Assembly (NCBI GenBank): GCA_964439625.1
Contig: CAYTPI010000008.1
Coordinates: forward strand, 62,001 to 126,000
DNA: 64,000 bases
Source of the DNA: CAYTPI01 sp964439625
Lineage (GTDB): Bacteria > Chloroflexota > Anaerolineae > Aggregatilineales > UBA3940
Direction of reading: 5' to 3'
The notes under the pieces were generated by a model. The model searched no databases. It was not told where the DNA came from and saw nothing but the letters and a program-made list of their open reading frames with translations. Of this stretch, positions 8,728-16,488 are shown in pieces. How positions within the stretch are numbered: the first letter of the stretch is position 1; each line of letters starts with the position of its first letter. A program made the translations under genes and the position numbers.

Positions 8728-10215
8728 CTAAGCTGTGACCTGTGCTATTTGAACGCCGCCAATCAATTGACCAAGCTGCTTGACATCTGTTTGTGATGCA
8801 TCAATCGGGCCAAATACCTGCCCGCTGAAGAAGACAAGAATACGGTCGCTGTAGTGTTGAATCTCTTCCAGGTCAGCCGATGTGAATATCAATGCGGTGC
8901 CATATTCTTTAGCACGCTGCTTGAGCCGCCGCCACAGCCAAATCTGTGATTCAACATCAAGGCCGCGGGTTGGGTTCTCGAGCAGGAATAGCTTTAAGTT
9001 ACCATCAAACATGGCGGAGAGTGTCCGCTGTTGATTACCACCTGATAGAGACTCCACCGTGCTTTCTGGGCGGCCTTTAATATTAAACTCTGCGATATGT
9101 TCATCTGCTACGGTTTCTGCCAACTTCTGATTAACAAATAGGCCTTGCTCTTCTGCCAGCAAAGCGAAATGTTCTGTGATCGTCAGCCCTTGGATCAGTC
9201 CCATCTCCATGCGGTTAGCGGGTAGATAGCGAATTTCATTGGCAAGAAAACTATGGTAGCGCGCCCCTGTTATGTCTCTGTCATCTAGAATTATCGACCC
9301 TGATACCGGACGGACTAAACCAGCACACAACTGCAAAAACACATCTTGCCCGCTGCCTTCGATTCCAGCCAACCCAATTGTCTCACCAGCGTGTACCGTC
9401 AGATTGATATCACTGATTTGTAAACGGCTATCTTCAAAAGCAATGTTGCTTAGTTTTAAGATGGGTGTTTCATTGACGGCAGTCTCTTTGGGCGGCAGAC
9501 TGATGGCTTTACCGAACATCTTTTCGACCAATATTTGATTATCAAACGGCGGTGTTTCTATCCCAACCAGTTCACCTTGCCGGAGAATGGCAGCATAATG
9601 GCATAAGTCTTGCACTTCTTCCAGCTTATGCGTCACTAGAATGATCGTCTTACCATCTTGCGCCAGCTTATTGAGTGCCGCGAACAACTCGACTTTTTGT
9701 GGTGCACTGATGCCTGTGGTTGGTTCATCTAGAATTAACACTTCTGCGCCAAGCCACAATAGGCGGATGATCTCTAGCTGCTGGCGTTCACCTACGGTGA
9801 GCACATCGACATATTCATCGGGGTCAAGGTGGAAATTGAAGCCCGCTTGCATCTCACGGAAGGCCTTTAGGGCAGCCTTGCGCTTTGGCAGCAGACTCTT
9901 AGCGTTCGTTTGCCCAAGTACAAAATTATCAATGATAGTCATCGGGGGGAAGTCCAGCGGGTCTTGATGCAGCATCCCGATCCCAAACTTAATAGCGTCA
10001 CCAGGCTGATCGATGCCGACAATATTGCCATCTAATATCACGTCACCTGAAGTTTGACTGATAAACCCAGATAGGATCTTCATTAAAGTGCTTTTACCGG
10101 CACCGTTTTCACCAAGCAACCCAAAGATACACCCCACAGGGATAGTCAGGCTGATATTTTTGTTGGCATGGACAGGGCCGAAAAACTTGTTGATGTCACG
10201 AAACTCAACTTGCAT
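8728..10215 (-). CDS. nucleoside ABC transporter ATP-binding protein (double ABC)
   Basis: 495 residues with two fused ABC domains, as in RbsA/NupO proteins. Domain 1 has Walker A GLLGENGAGKST, an unusual signature region DVLTVGERQQLEI and Walker B VLILDEPTTGIS. Domain 2 has a degenerate Walker A (GIEGSGQDVF), signature ESLSGGNQQRTL and the Walker B region LFLLENPTRGLDV, where Glu-Asn replaces Asp-Glu, usual for the second domain of this class. The ATG has AGGAGCGCAT upstream. A terminator-like hairpin separates it from the binding-protein gene. Confidence 0.9.
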   Translation of the reverse strand: MQVEFRDINKFFGPVHANKNISLTIPVGCIFGLLGENGAGKSTLMKILSGFISQTSGDVILDGNIVGIDQPGDAIKFGIGMLHQDPLDFPPMTIIDNFVLGQTNAKSLLPKRKAALKAFREMQAGFNFHLDPDEYVDVLTVGERQQLEIIRLLWLGAEVLILDEPTTGISAPQKVELFAALNKLAQDGKTIILVTHKLEEVQDLCHYAAILRQGELVGIETPPFDNQILVEKMFGKAISLPPKETAVNETPILKLSNIAFEDSRLQISDINLTVHAGETIGLAGIEGSGQDVFLQLCAGLVRPVSGSIILDDRDITGARYHSFLANEIRYLPANRMEMGLIQGLTITEHFALLAEEQGLFVNQKLAETVADEHIAEFNIKGRPESTVESLSGGNQQRTLSAMFDGNLKLFLLENPTRGLDVESQIWLWRRLKQRAKEYGTALIFTSADLEEIQHYSDRILVFFSGQVFGPIDASQTDVKQLGQLIGGVQIAQVTA

Positions 10216-10269
10216 ATGCGCTCCTATGGATTGCGTGGCGTGTGAGTGGGCGCGTGCATTAAAAACGCT

Positions 10270-10295
10270 GGGGGAAGAGCAGCAACTCTTCCCCC
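10270..10295 (-). terminator. hairpin with U-run between binding protein and ATPase genes
   Basis: A perfect 10-bp stem (GGGGGAAGAG with CTCTTCCCCC, 6-nt loop). On the minus strand it is followed within 3 nt by TTTTT (plus positions 10261-10265). It follows the binding-protein stop and precedes the ATPase gene, so partial termination would give more binding protein than ATPase, as is common in ABC importers. Confidence 0.75.
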
Positions 10296-10315
10296 ATTAC
10301 AGTTAAGTGGATAGT

Positions 10316-11641
10316 TTATTCAGCGGCGACACTGTCACCTTCCATGCCTTCAAGTAGCTGTGGCATGTACCATATTTGTGCCTCAGTAGCTTCTTCGCCT
10401 TCAGCGAGGAACGCCGAGCCATCTTGGTAGTTGAGCGGACCAGTCCAAATATTCAGGCCGCCAGCCAATTCAGCGATAAACTGATCGACAATTTCAGCCG
10501 CTTCATCACTGAGGCCAGGGCCGGGTAAGAAGCCTGAATCGCTTGCTTCCAAGTCGTTGATGCCAGCTTCATAGTTTGGTTCGGGCCATAACCACTGCTG
10601 TTCATAAGTACCATCAAGCACTGACTCTGAAATTGCCAAATACGTCGGACGCCAATTGAAGAACGGTACACCGAGGCAAACCTCAGGCGCTTCATCACAG
10701 GCAAACTCGTAGTCATAGGCGACGTTAAAGACTTCATTACCCGCATCCGTCGCAGCTTGCGCTTGGATGAGACCTTCGGTGGTATCAATGCCTGAAATAA
10801 CGACGTCATAGCCAGAGTTATAGAAGTTATCGGCAACTTGTGTTGGGTCTTTGGTAACACCGGGGATGTTAAACCAGAAGCCAATCCAATCGACGGTGAA
10901 CGTCAGGTCGGCTGGGTCGTTGCCGAGATACTCAGTCCAGCAGTATTGGGCACCGAGGTAAGCAGCGTTGGTCAAGCGGCGAGTCTCATCGTTGATGAGC
11001 GGGCCAAGGTACGCAATCTGCCCCGTTTCGGTTGCCGCAGCAGCGGCACAACCGGAGATGGCTTTCATAGGAGCGATGTTAGAGAAGACGTTTGAGAGAT
11101 TCGGAACATCCTCAATGTAGTTTTCGCCTTCAACCCAAGCTTGGTCACCGGAGGCGTGGATGACGGGGACATCTGGATTGTTACGGGCAAATTCAGTTGA
11201 TGCGTCCTTCATATCGTCAGAGTTGAAGATGATCAGGTCAGCACCTTGCTCAAGAAGTTCTTCAGCCAGTTGGTCTGGCGTAGTACCGGGACGATCAGCC
11301 GGATTAACACGGTCGATATAAATCAGTTCGGAACCGGGAATCTGTTCGGCGACGTACTCACCCGCTTCATAATGGGCTTGGCTCCAGCCGGTATCGTTGA
11401 ATGGGCCAACGAGCAGCATACCAATGGTGATTCCTTCACCTTCATCAGCTTCTGCCATTTCCTCTTCGGCGGCTTCTTCTTCCATCTCTTCGGAAGCCTC
11501 TGCCTCCATTTCTTCCTCTGCTGGCTCAGCTTCTTCGGCTGGTGCCTCTTCCGCAGCTTCTTCTTCCTCTGCAGGAGCAGCGCAGGCTACGACAAGCATA
11601 GCAAACACAGCCATTACTATGGCTACAAACCACTTCTTCAT
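10316..11641 (-). CDS. BMP-family nucleoside-binding lipoprotein
   Basis: 441 residues from the ATG at 11641. That start is preferred to an upstream GTG because the ribosome-binding run GGGGGG lies just before it, inside the longer reading. An N-terminal signal with lipobox LVVACAA gives a lipid-anchored cysteine. About 50 Glu/Ala-rich residues follow as a tether, then the PnrA/Bmp fold (ITIGMLLVGPFNDTGWSQAH, GADLIIFNSDDMKD, DVVISGIDTTEGL). It delivers nucleosides to the permease pair encoded downstream. The order binding protein, ATPase, permease, permease is that of the B. subtilis Nup importer. Confidence 0.9.
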   Translation of the reverse strand: MKKWFVAIVMAVFAMLVVACAAPAEEEEAAEEAPAEEAEPAEEEMEAEASEEMEEEAAEEEMAEADEGEGITIGMLLVGPFNDTGWSQAHYEAGEYVAEQIPGSELIYIDRVNPADRPGTTPDQLAEELLEQGADLIIFNSDDMKDASTEFARNNPDVPVIHASGDQAWVEGENYIEDVPNLSNVFSNIAPMKAISGCAAAAATETGQIAYLGPLINDETRRLTNAAYLGAQYCWTEYLGNDPADLTFTVDWIGFWFNIPGVTKDPTQVADNFYNSGYDVVISGIDTTEGLIQAQAATDAGNEVFNVAYDYEFACDEAPEVCLGVPFFNWRPTYLAISESVLDGTYEQQWLWPEPNYEAGINDLEASDSGFLPGPGLSDEAAEIVDQFIAELAGGLNIWTGPLNYQDGSAFLAEGEEATEAQIWYMPQLLEGMEGDSVAAE

Positions 11642-11995
11642 AGATTTCCCCCCTTTTGACACATGTGTGTCTGGTAATGATTTAAGAAAATGTTAAAACG
11701 ATGGGCACTTTGCCCCCAATGTAAGTGCTTTAGGCGGTAATTTTTAGGTCGAAAAGTGTTTGTACTTTACACAAATGCTGACTTTAGATACCGTCAACAC
11801 TTACACCAGTAGCATATATCAGATTGATCTTATAGACTAGTAACCGAGAAAAATTTAAGGCGCAGACTTCGTTAAAGGTATGTTAAGCCTAAAACTGGGT
11901 CGGGATAAGTGTGAAGCAAATTAACGGCTTGATTTTAGTTATGAATGTGATCTGGCTGTACACTCGATGGGTAAGCGCGCACGAGGATTTTTACA
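11642..11995. other. 354-bp divergent intergenic region
   Basis: No gene seen. It must carry promoters for the nucleoside importer (minus) and the deacetylase operon (plus). Visible structure: a perfect 10-bp palindrome ACACATGTGT at 11659-11668, next to the importer ribosome-binding site, and a short GGGC/GCCC hairpin near 11703-11715. No -35/-10 pair is convincing. Confidence 0.5.
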
Positions 11996-13030
11996 ATGCT
12001 GGCAACTGCCTACATCACCCATACTGACTTAGTACACCACCGCTTAAACGGACACCCAGAACGACCGGGTCGTATTGAAAGCGTCTGGCAGGTGGTTGAA
12101 GCGTCAGGCTTACTGGCTGATCTGCACGTACTAGAACCTGATCCTGCCAGTAACGATGCAATTAGCTTGATCCACACTGACGCTTATCTCGAGCGCATCG
12201 CGGCAACTGCAAATAAAGCTGAGCTCACCATGTTAGACCCTGACACCTACGCCTTGCCAATCTCTGACCGTGTCGCCCGTCTGGCTGTTGGCGCTGGGTT
12301 AATGGCAGTCGATCACATCATGCGGGGTAACGCTGATAACGCGCTGGCAGCAGTCCGTCCGCCTGGGCACCACGCGACGCCAATCCGCCCAATGGGGTTT
12401 TGCCTCTACAGCAATATTGCAATTGCCGCTCGCTATGCCCAGCATCAATATGGCATTGATCGCGTCATGATTGTGGACTATGATGTTCACCATGGAAATG
12501 GCACACAGGACGCTTTCTATACTGACTCATCCGTCTTGTTTGTATCATCACACCAGTACCCGTACTATCCGGGTAGTGGTGGCCTGCGTGAAACCGGCAA
12601 CGGCAACGGCAGCGGTTATACCGTCAACTTACCGCTAAGGCAGGGTACCGGTAACGGTGGCCTAAAGCTACTCTATAATGAAGTACTGTGGCCTTTAGCT
12701 CGTCGCTTTGAGCCGCAACTGATACTGGTTTCTGCCGGGTTTGATGCGCACTGGGTTGAACCATTGGCCTCACTCCAACTTGATCTCTTTGGTTATACAA
12801 CGCTCACGCGTGACTTAATCAAGATGGCTGACAAACTGTGCGCGGGTAAGATCATCTTTATGTTGGAAGGTGGCTACGATCTTGAGGCCGTCGGGCATGG
12901 TACTCTGAATATCGCTTATGCGCTGCAAGGTCGAGACGAAATTAGTGATCCGTTGGGCAGCATTGATCTTGCCGGACAAACCACTGATCACCTGATTGGG
13001 AAGCTGCAAAAAATTCATAATTTAGCATAA
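11996..13030 (+). CDS. histone deacetylase-family hydrolase (class II/acetylpolyamine type)
   Basis: 344 residues spanning one arginase-fold deacetylase domain. Residues for catalysis and zinc binding are visible: RPPGHHATP near 121 (tandem His), DYDVHHGNG near 161, SAGFDAHW near 245 and EGGYDLE near 291. N-terminal HPERPGRI is also diagnostic. Bacterial members remove acetyl groups from polyamines, acetoin-pathway proteins or lysines; the substrate is open. The ATG follows GAGGATTTTACA. It heads a tight plus-strand operon with the thioredoxin-like and S9 peptidase genes. Confidence 0.92.
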   Translation: MLATAYITHTDLVHHRLNGHPERPGRIESVWQVVEASGLLADLHVLEPDPASNDAISLIHTDAYLERIAATANKAELTMLDPDTYALPISDRVARLAVGAGLMAVDHIMRGNADNALAAVRPPGHHATPIRPMGFCLYSNIAIAARYAQHQYGIDRVMIVDYDVHHGNGTQDAFYTDSSVLFVSSHQYPYYPGSGGLRETGNGNGSGYTVNLPLRQGTGNGGLKLLYNEVLWPLARRFEPQLILVSAGFDAHWVEPLASLQLDLFGYTTLTRDLIKMADKLCAGKIIFMLEGGYDLEAVGHGTLNIAYALQGRDEISDPLGSIDLAGQTTDHLIGKLQKIHNLA

Positions 13031-13039
13031 GAATATATT

Positions 13040-13423
13040 ATGACCCTGAATACTGAACTCCACCGCTTTGTAGAAGTAGATGAGGGCTATTTTATAGCCT
13101 ACGAACAGACCCAAGTTGACGAAACGCTCGCCGCACAGTTAGCTCAAGCGCTGCCAACCGCTTCAGTGCTCGTCGTGACGCGGTATAACTGCTCTGATAG
13201 TGCCCGTAATATCCCAAAAATGACGCGCCTAGCAGAGCATCTACCAGGTTGGGAGTGGCTTGTCTATAGTGATTCACCCGATGTTAGAATGCGTCTCAAC
13301 GTCGAAAAGGTGCCAACTATCATTGTGAGACAAAATAGCACTGAGTTGGGACGAATCGTTGAGAACCCCGCCTCGGGAGACCTTCTCTACGATTTACTGG
13401 CAATCGCACAGAAAGCGTCGTAA
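13040..13423 (+). CDS. thioredoxin-like protein with a single active-site cysteine
   Basis: 127 residues. The C-terminal half keeps the thioredoxin cis-proline strand (VEKVPTIIVRQNSTELGRIVE). The expected CxxC is replaced by NCSDSAR at about 52-58, leaving one cysteine, so it is unlikely to be a dithiol oxidoreductase; a monothiol or chaperone-like role is possible. It lies 9 bp behind the deacetylase gene and 2 bp before the peptidase gene, implying cotranscription. Confidence 0.7.
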   Translation: MTLNTELHRFVEVDEGYFIAYEQTQVDETLAAQLAQALPTASVLVVTRYNCSDSARNIPKMTRLAEHLPGWEWLVYSDSPDVRMRLNVEKVPTIIVRQNSTELGRIVENPASGDLLYDLLAIAQKAS

Positions 13424-13425
13424 AT

Positions 13426-15414
13426 ATGACGGAGCGCCGCCCGATACAACCAAATGACCTGGCAAATATTGTCCATATCAATGAGCCGCAAATCAGCCCA
13501 GATGGTCGTTGGGTGGCTTTTGTGCGGCGTGGTGTTGATCTATTCAAGAATGGTTATGTGGATAATATTTGGCTTGCCCCAATAGAGGGTGGAAAACCTA
13601 TTCAGTTGACACGTAGCGGCAAAGACAAAACACCGCGTTGGTCACCAGATGGTACACAACTGGCGTTTGTCTCTAGCCGCGGAGAGAAGTCGCAGATTTA
13701 TCTGCTGCCAGTAACAACCCCAGGTGGTGAAGCCCGCCAGCTGACGCAAACGCGAACTGGCTCCAGCGCCCCTGCTTGGTCACCGGATGGAACGCGGATC
13801 GCTTACTTAACCCCATTGAATGCAACTGAACGCACCGACTTACACGATGAGGCCAAGCCGATTGATCAACTTGACGAAAGGCATCGGAAAGAGCGGCGAA
13901 AGCGTGATGAGGCACAGTTCTTCGACCCAATGCAGGTTAGGCGGATTCCCTATCGTACTGCTTCAAAGTATCTTGATGAACGCTGCCAACAGATACAGAT
14001 CATCGAGGTCAACAAGCAGGATGCCAAACCGATATTACTCACTGACCTTGACACCAACCATGATGCTCCACATTGGTTGAACAATCAGACGATTATTACA
14101 GCACGGTCAACAACACCGGAGGCAGACGAACCATACCGCAACAAGGCCATCTTCCGGATTGATATCCAGAGCAGCGAAGTGCTTCAATTAACGGGCGAAG
14201 GGTATTCACACCATGCACCGCTGCCTTCACCGGATGGTACGCAGATCGCCCTTTGGCGCTATATTAACAGCCAATATTTCCAGCAATCCATGCTCGCCCT
14301 GATGAATGCAGACGGCAGTCATATTCAAGATTTGAATGCAGGCATTGATCGCGCAGTAATGCTCTACCAGTGGCAGCCCAATTCGGATCGCTTGATCGGG
14401 GCGCTGGCAAGTGAGGGGTACACCCTACTACATGATACGCTGGCCTTTGATCAACTTCAGGGTGGGACTGGGGAAGTCACTGGGTTTGATGTGAGTGCCA
14501 GCGGAGGCATTGCATTTGCACTCTCGGATGCAAGCAATCCATCGGCCTTATATTGGATGGCCCACTCGAATGGTGACCCCATCCAGTTGACGCACTACAA
14601 CAAGCCGCTGCTTGATGCAGTCACGGTGCAGGCCACCGAGGAGATTTGGTTCAAGGGTGCTGATGGTCAGCTGATTCAAGGCTGGTACCAACGTCCAGTT
14701 GGTTACACCAAAGGTGAACGCTACCCGATGGTTGTCCTAGTACATGGTGGGCCACATGCTATGTGGGGACCGGGTACTCGTACTATGTGGCACCAATGGC
14801 AGGCCCTCTCTGCCGCGGGATACGTCGTATTTTTTAGTAATCCGCACGGTAGTGATGGCTATGGTGGCGACTTTCGCGCTTCACTCCGGCGTTTGTGGGG
14901 CAAGCTCAACCACATCGATATTATGGCGGGTGTGGATGCTATGCTTGCTCTCGGCTTTGTAGATGAAACACGCATCGGCATCACAGGCGGGTCATATGGT
15001 GGCTACATGGCGGCCTGGTCGATCTCTCAGACAGATCGCTTTGCTGCGGCGGTTGCGCAGCGAGGTGTCTTCAACTTGCTTAGCAAATACGGCACTACCG
15101 ATATCCCAGCTTTTACCGAGGATGAGTTTGACGGCACCCCGTGGGAGATTCACGAGTTGCTATGGGAATTGTCGCCAGTGGCCCATGCGAACAAAATCAA
15201 GACGCCGCTGCTGATTTTACATGCAGAGAATGACTTCAGAGTGCCAATTGAACAAGCCGAGCAGTTGTTTACCTACGTCCGACGGAGTGGCGGCACCGTT
15301 GAACTTGTACGTTATCCGCGAGGTGGGCACGAGCTATCTCGTAGTGGCGAGCCGAAGCACCGTATTGACCGCGTTGAGCGGATAATCGGTTGGTTTAACC
15401 AATATCTGGCTTAA
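13426..15414 (+). CDS. S9-family prolyl oligopeptidase/acylaminoacyl peptidase
   Basis: 662 residues. The N-terminal 380 residues form a beta-propeller with WD40-like PD40 repeats (PRWSPDGTQLAFVSSR, PAWSPDGTRIAYLTP). The C-terminal alpha/beta hydrolase has VVLVHGGPHAMWG, the nucleophile GGSYGGYMAAW (Ser near 523), Asp in HAENDFRVP (near 602) and His in RGGHELS (near 635). There is no signal peptide, so it is cytosolic. The arrangement fits acylaminoacyl-peptidase, which removes N-acetylated residues and would pair sensibly with the deacetylase upstream (inference). The 3' end overlaps hypA by 4 bp. Confidence 0.92.
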   Translation: MTERRPIQPNDLANIVHINEPQISPDGRWVAFVRRGVDLFKNGYVDNIWLAPIEGGKPIQLTRSGKDKTPRWSPDGTQLAFVSSRGEKSQIYLLPVTTPGGEARQLTQTRTGSSAPAWSPDGTRIAYLTPLNATERTDLHDEAKPIDQLDERHRKERRKRDEAQFFDPMQVRRIPYRTASKYLDERCQQIQIIEVNKQDAKPILLTDLDTNHDAPHWLNNQTIITARSTTPEADEPYRNKAIFRIDIQSSEVLQLTGEGYSHHAPLPSPDGTQIALWRYINSQYFQQSMLALMNADGSHIQDLNAGIDRAVMLYQWQPNSDRLIGALASEGYTLLHDTLAFDQLQGGTGEVTGFDVSASGGIAFALSDASNPSALYWMAHSNGDPIQLTHYNKPLLDAVTVQATEEIWFKGADGQLIQGWYQRPVGYTKGERYPMVVLVHGGPHAMWGPGTRTMWHQWQALSAAGYVVFFSNPHGSDGYGGDFRASLRRLWGKLNHIDIMAGVDAMLALGFVDETRIGITGGSYGGYMAAWSISQTDRFAAAVAQRGVFNLLSKYGTTDIPAFTEDEFDGTPWEIHELLWELSPVAHANKIKTPLLILHAENDFRVPIEQAEQLFTYVRRSGGTVELVRYPRGGHELSRSGEPKHRIDRVERIIGWFNQYLA

Positions 15415-15803
15415 GCTACGTCCATGCTGATCAGGGCGAATTCGTTGCCGCCAACCAGTTCAAAGTCTGGCTGACCACACTGCTCGCAGACCATGTCAGC
15501 ATAGTCCCTGAGCCACATATGGCTAAATGTGAGCTGATCTGTGTTGTCTTCGACCGGGATCGTCATCTGATGTTCACAGGCTCGACATTTCGCCGCAGGC
15601 ATCGACTTTTCAAAAGCAACGTGTGCCCCCTCCAACGGGGAGCCTTTGCTTATCGTCTCCAGGTAGAAGACAACCGCACTGGGGTCAATCCCTGTCAGCG
15701 CCCCAACTTGCACCCGTAACCCAGTGACTTGTTCGGCATCATGGGCTTGGGCTTCACTCAGAGCCAGATCATACAGAGCCTTTGTGATCGTCATTTCGTG
15801 CAT
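15411..15803 (-). CDS. hypA: HypA nickel metallochaperone
   Basis: 130 residues starting MHEMTITKALYDLAL. The second-position histidine is the nickel ligand of HypA. The zinc site is formed by CRAC and CEQC. In hydrogenase maturation HypA delivers nickel with HypB. It is the last gene of the minus-strand operon, 3 bp after hypB. No hydrogenase or other hyp gene lies in the window, so its client is not evident. Confidence 0.92.
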   Translation of the reverse strand: MHEMTITKALYDLALSEAQAHDAEQVTGLRVQVGALTGIDPSAVVFYLETISKGSPLEGAHVAFEKSMPAAKCRACEHQMTIPVEDNTDQLTFSHMWLRDYADMVCEQCGQPDFELVGGNEFALISMDVA

Positions 15804-15806
15804 GTA

Positions 15807-16469
15807 TTAGGTTTTTTTTCGCTCAGCGCGCAGCATCCGCAGCCATTCATACCATTGGTCTAAGCCCTCTCCCGATGTGCAAGATACTTCAAAGACGGCG
15901 AGGTTCGGGTTGATGCTCAGCATATTCTCACGCAGTACATCGACGTTGGCAGGCAAGTAGGGTGCAAGGTCAATTTTGTTGATCACAACAGCCTCGACTG
16001 CGGTAAAAGACCCCGGATATTTTAGCGGTTTGTCGTCACCTTCTGTCAGGCTGATTACCAGCACCTTTTTATCCTCACCAAGATCGAAGTTGGTTGGGCA
16101 AACAAGATTACCGACGTTTTCGATGATCAGGATGTCAAACGCTTGCTGTCCAAGCGCTGTGATCGCACTCTGAACCTGCCACGCTTCCAGATGGCAGCCC
16201 CCTTCTGTGTTTATCTGGATGACGGGTACATTATGTTGAGCAATCCGCTCGGCATCAAGCGAGGTTGACGGGTCTCCTTCGATCACTGCCATTGAGAACG
16301 CTTCTTTGAGATCACCCAGTGTGCGTTCAAGTAGAGAGGTCTTCCCTGCGCCAGGCGACGCAACGACATTCAATACCAACGTACCCTGTTCATCGTAGCG
16401 TTTACGGATGTCTGCGGCGACATCTTTATTAGCCTTCATAATATCTTTCATAACTTTAATTTCGTGCAT
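15807..16469 (-). CDS. hypB: HypB GTPase for nickel insertion
   Basis: 220 residues. The G1 loop is ASPGAGKTSLLERT and other GTPase motifs are EGDPSTSLDA and INKIDLAPYL. The metal-binding motif between switch regions, EGGCHLEA, carries the conserved Cys-His pair. There is no N-terminal poly-histidine stretch. HypB hydrolyses GTP to release nickel during [NiFe]-enzyme maturation. It sits 19 bp downstream of the chelatase gene in the cobalamin operon. Confidence 0.92.
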   Translation of the reverse strand: MHEIKVMKDIMKANKDVAADIRKRYDEQGTLVLNVVASPGAGKTSLLERTLGDLKEAFSMAVIEGDPSTSLDAERIAQHNVPVIQINTEGGCHLEAWQVQSAITALGQQAFDILIIENVGNLVCPTNFDLGEDKKVLVISLTEGDDKPLKYPGSFTAVEAVVINKIDLAPYLPANVDVLRENMLSINPNLAVFEVSCTSGEGLDQWYEWLRMLRAERKKT

Positions 16470-16488
16470 GGGTCATCTCCAAAAATCA

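Noticed and set aside
8728..10215. Degenerate Walker motifs in the second ABC domain as a sign of a broken gene
   Set aside because: Loss of the consensus in one domain is normal in RbsA/NupO-type double ATPases.
11246..11696. Long plus-strand frames rich in Ser, Ala or Phe inside the binding-protein gene
   Set aside because: They are antisense readings of the Glu/Ala-rich tether codons; low complexity alone keeps them open.
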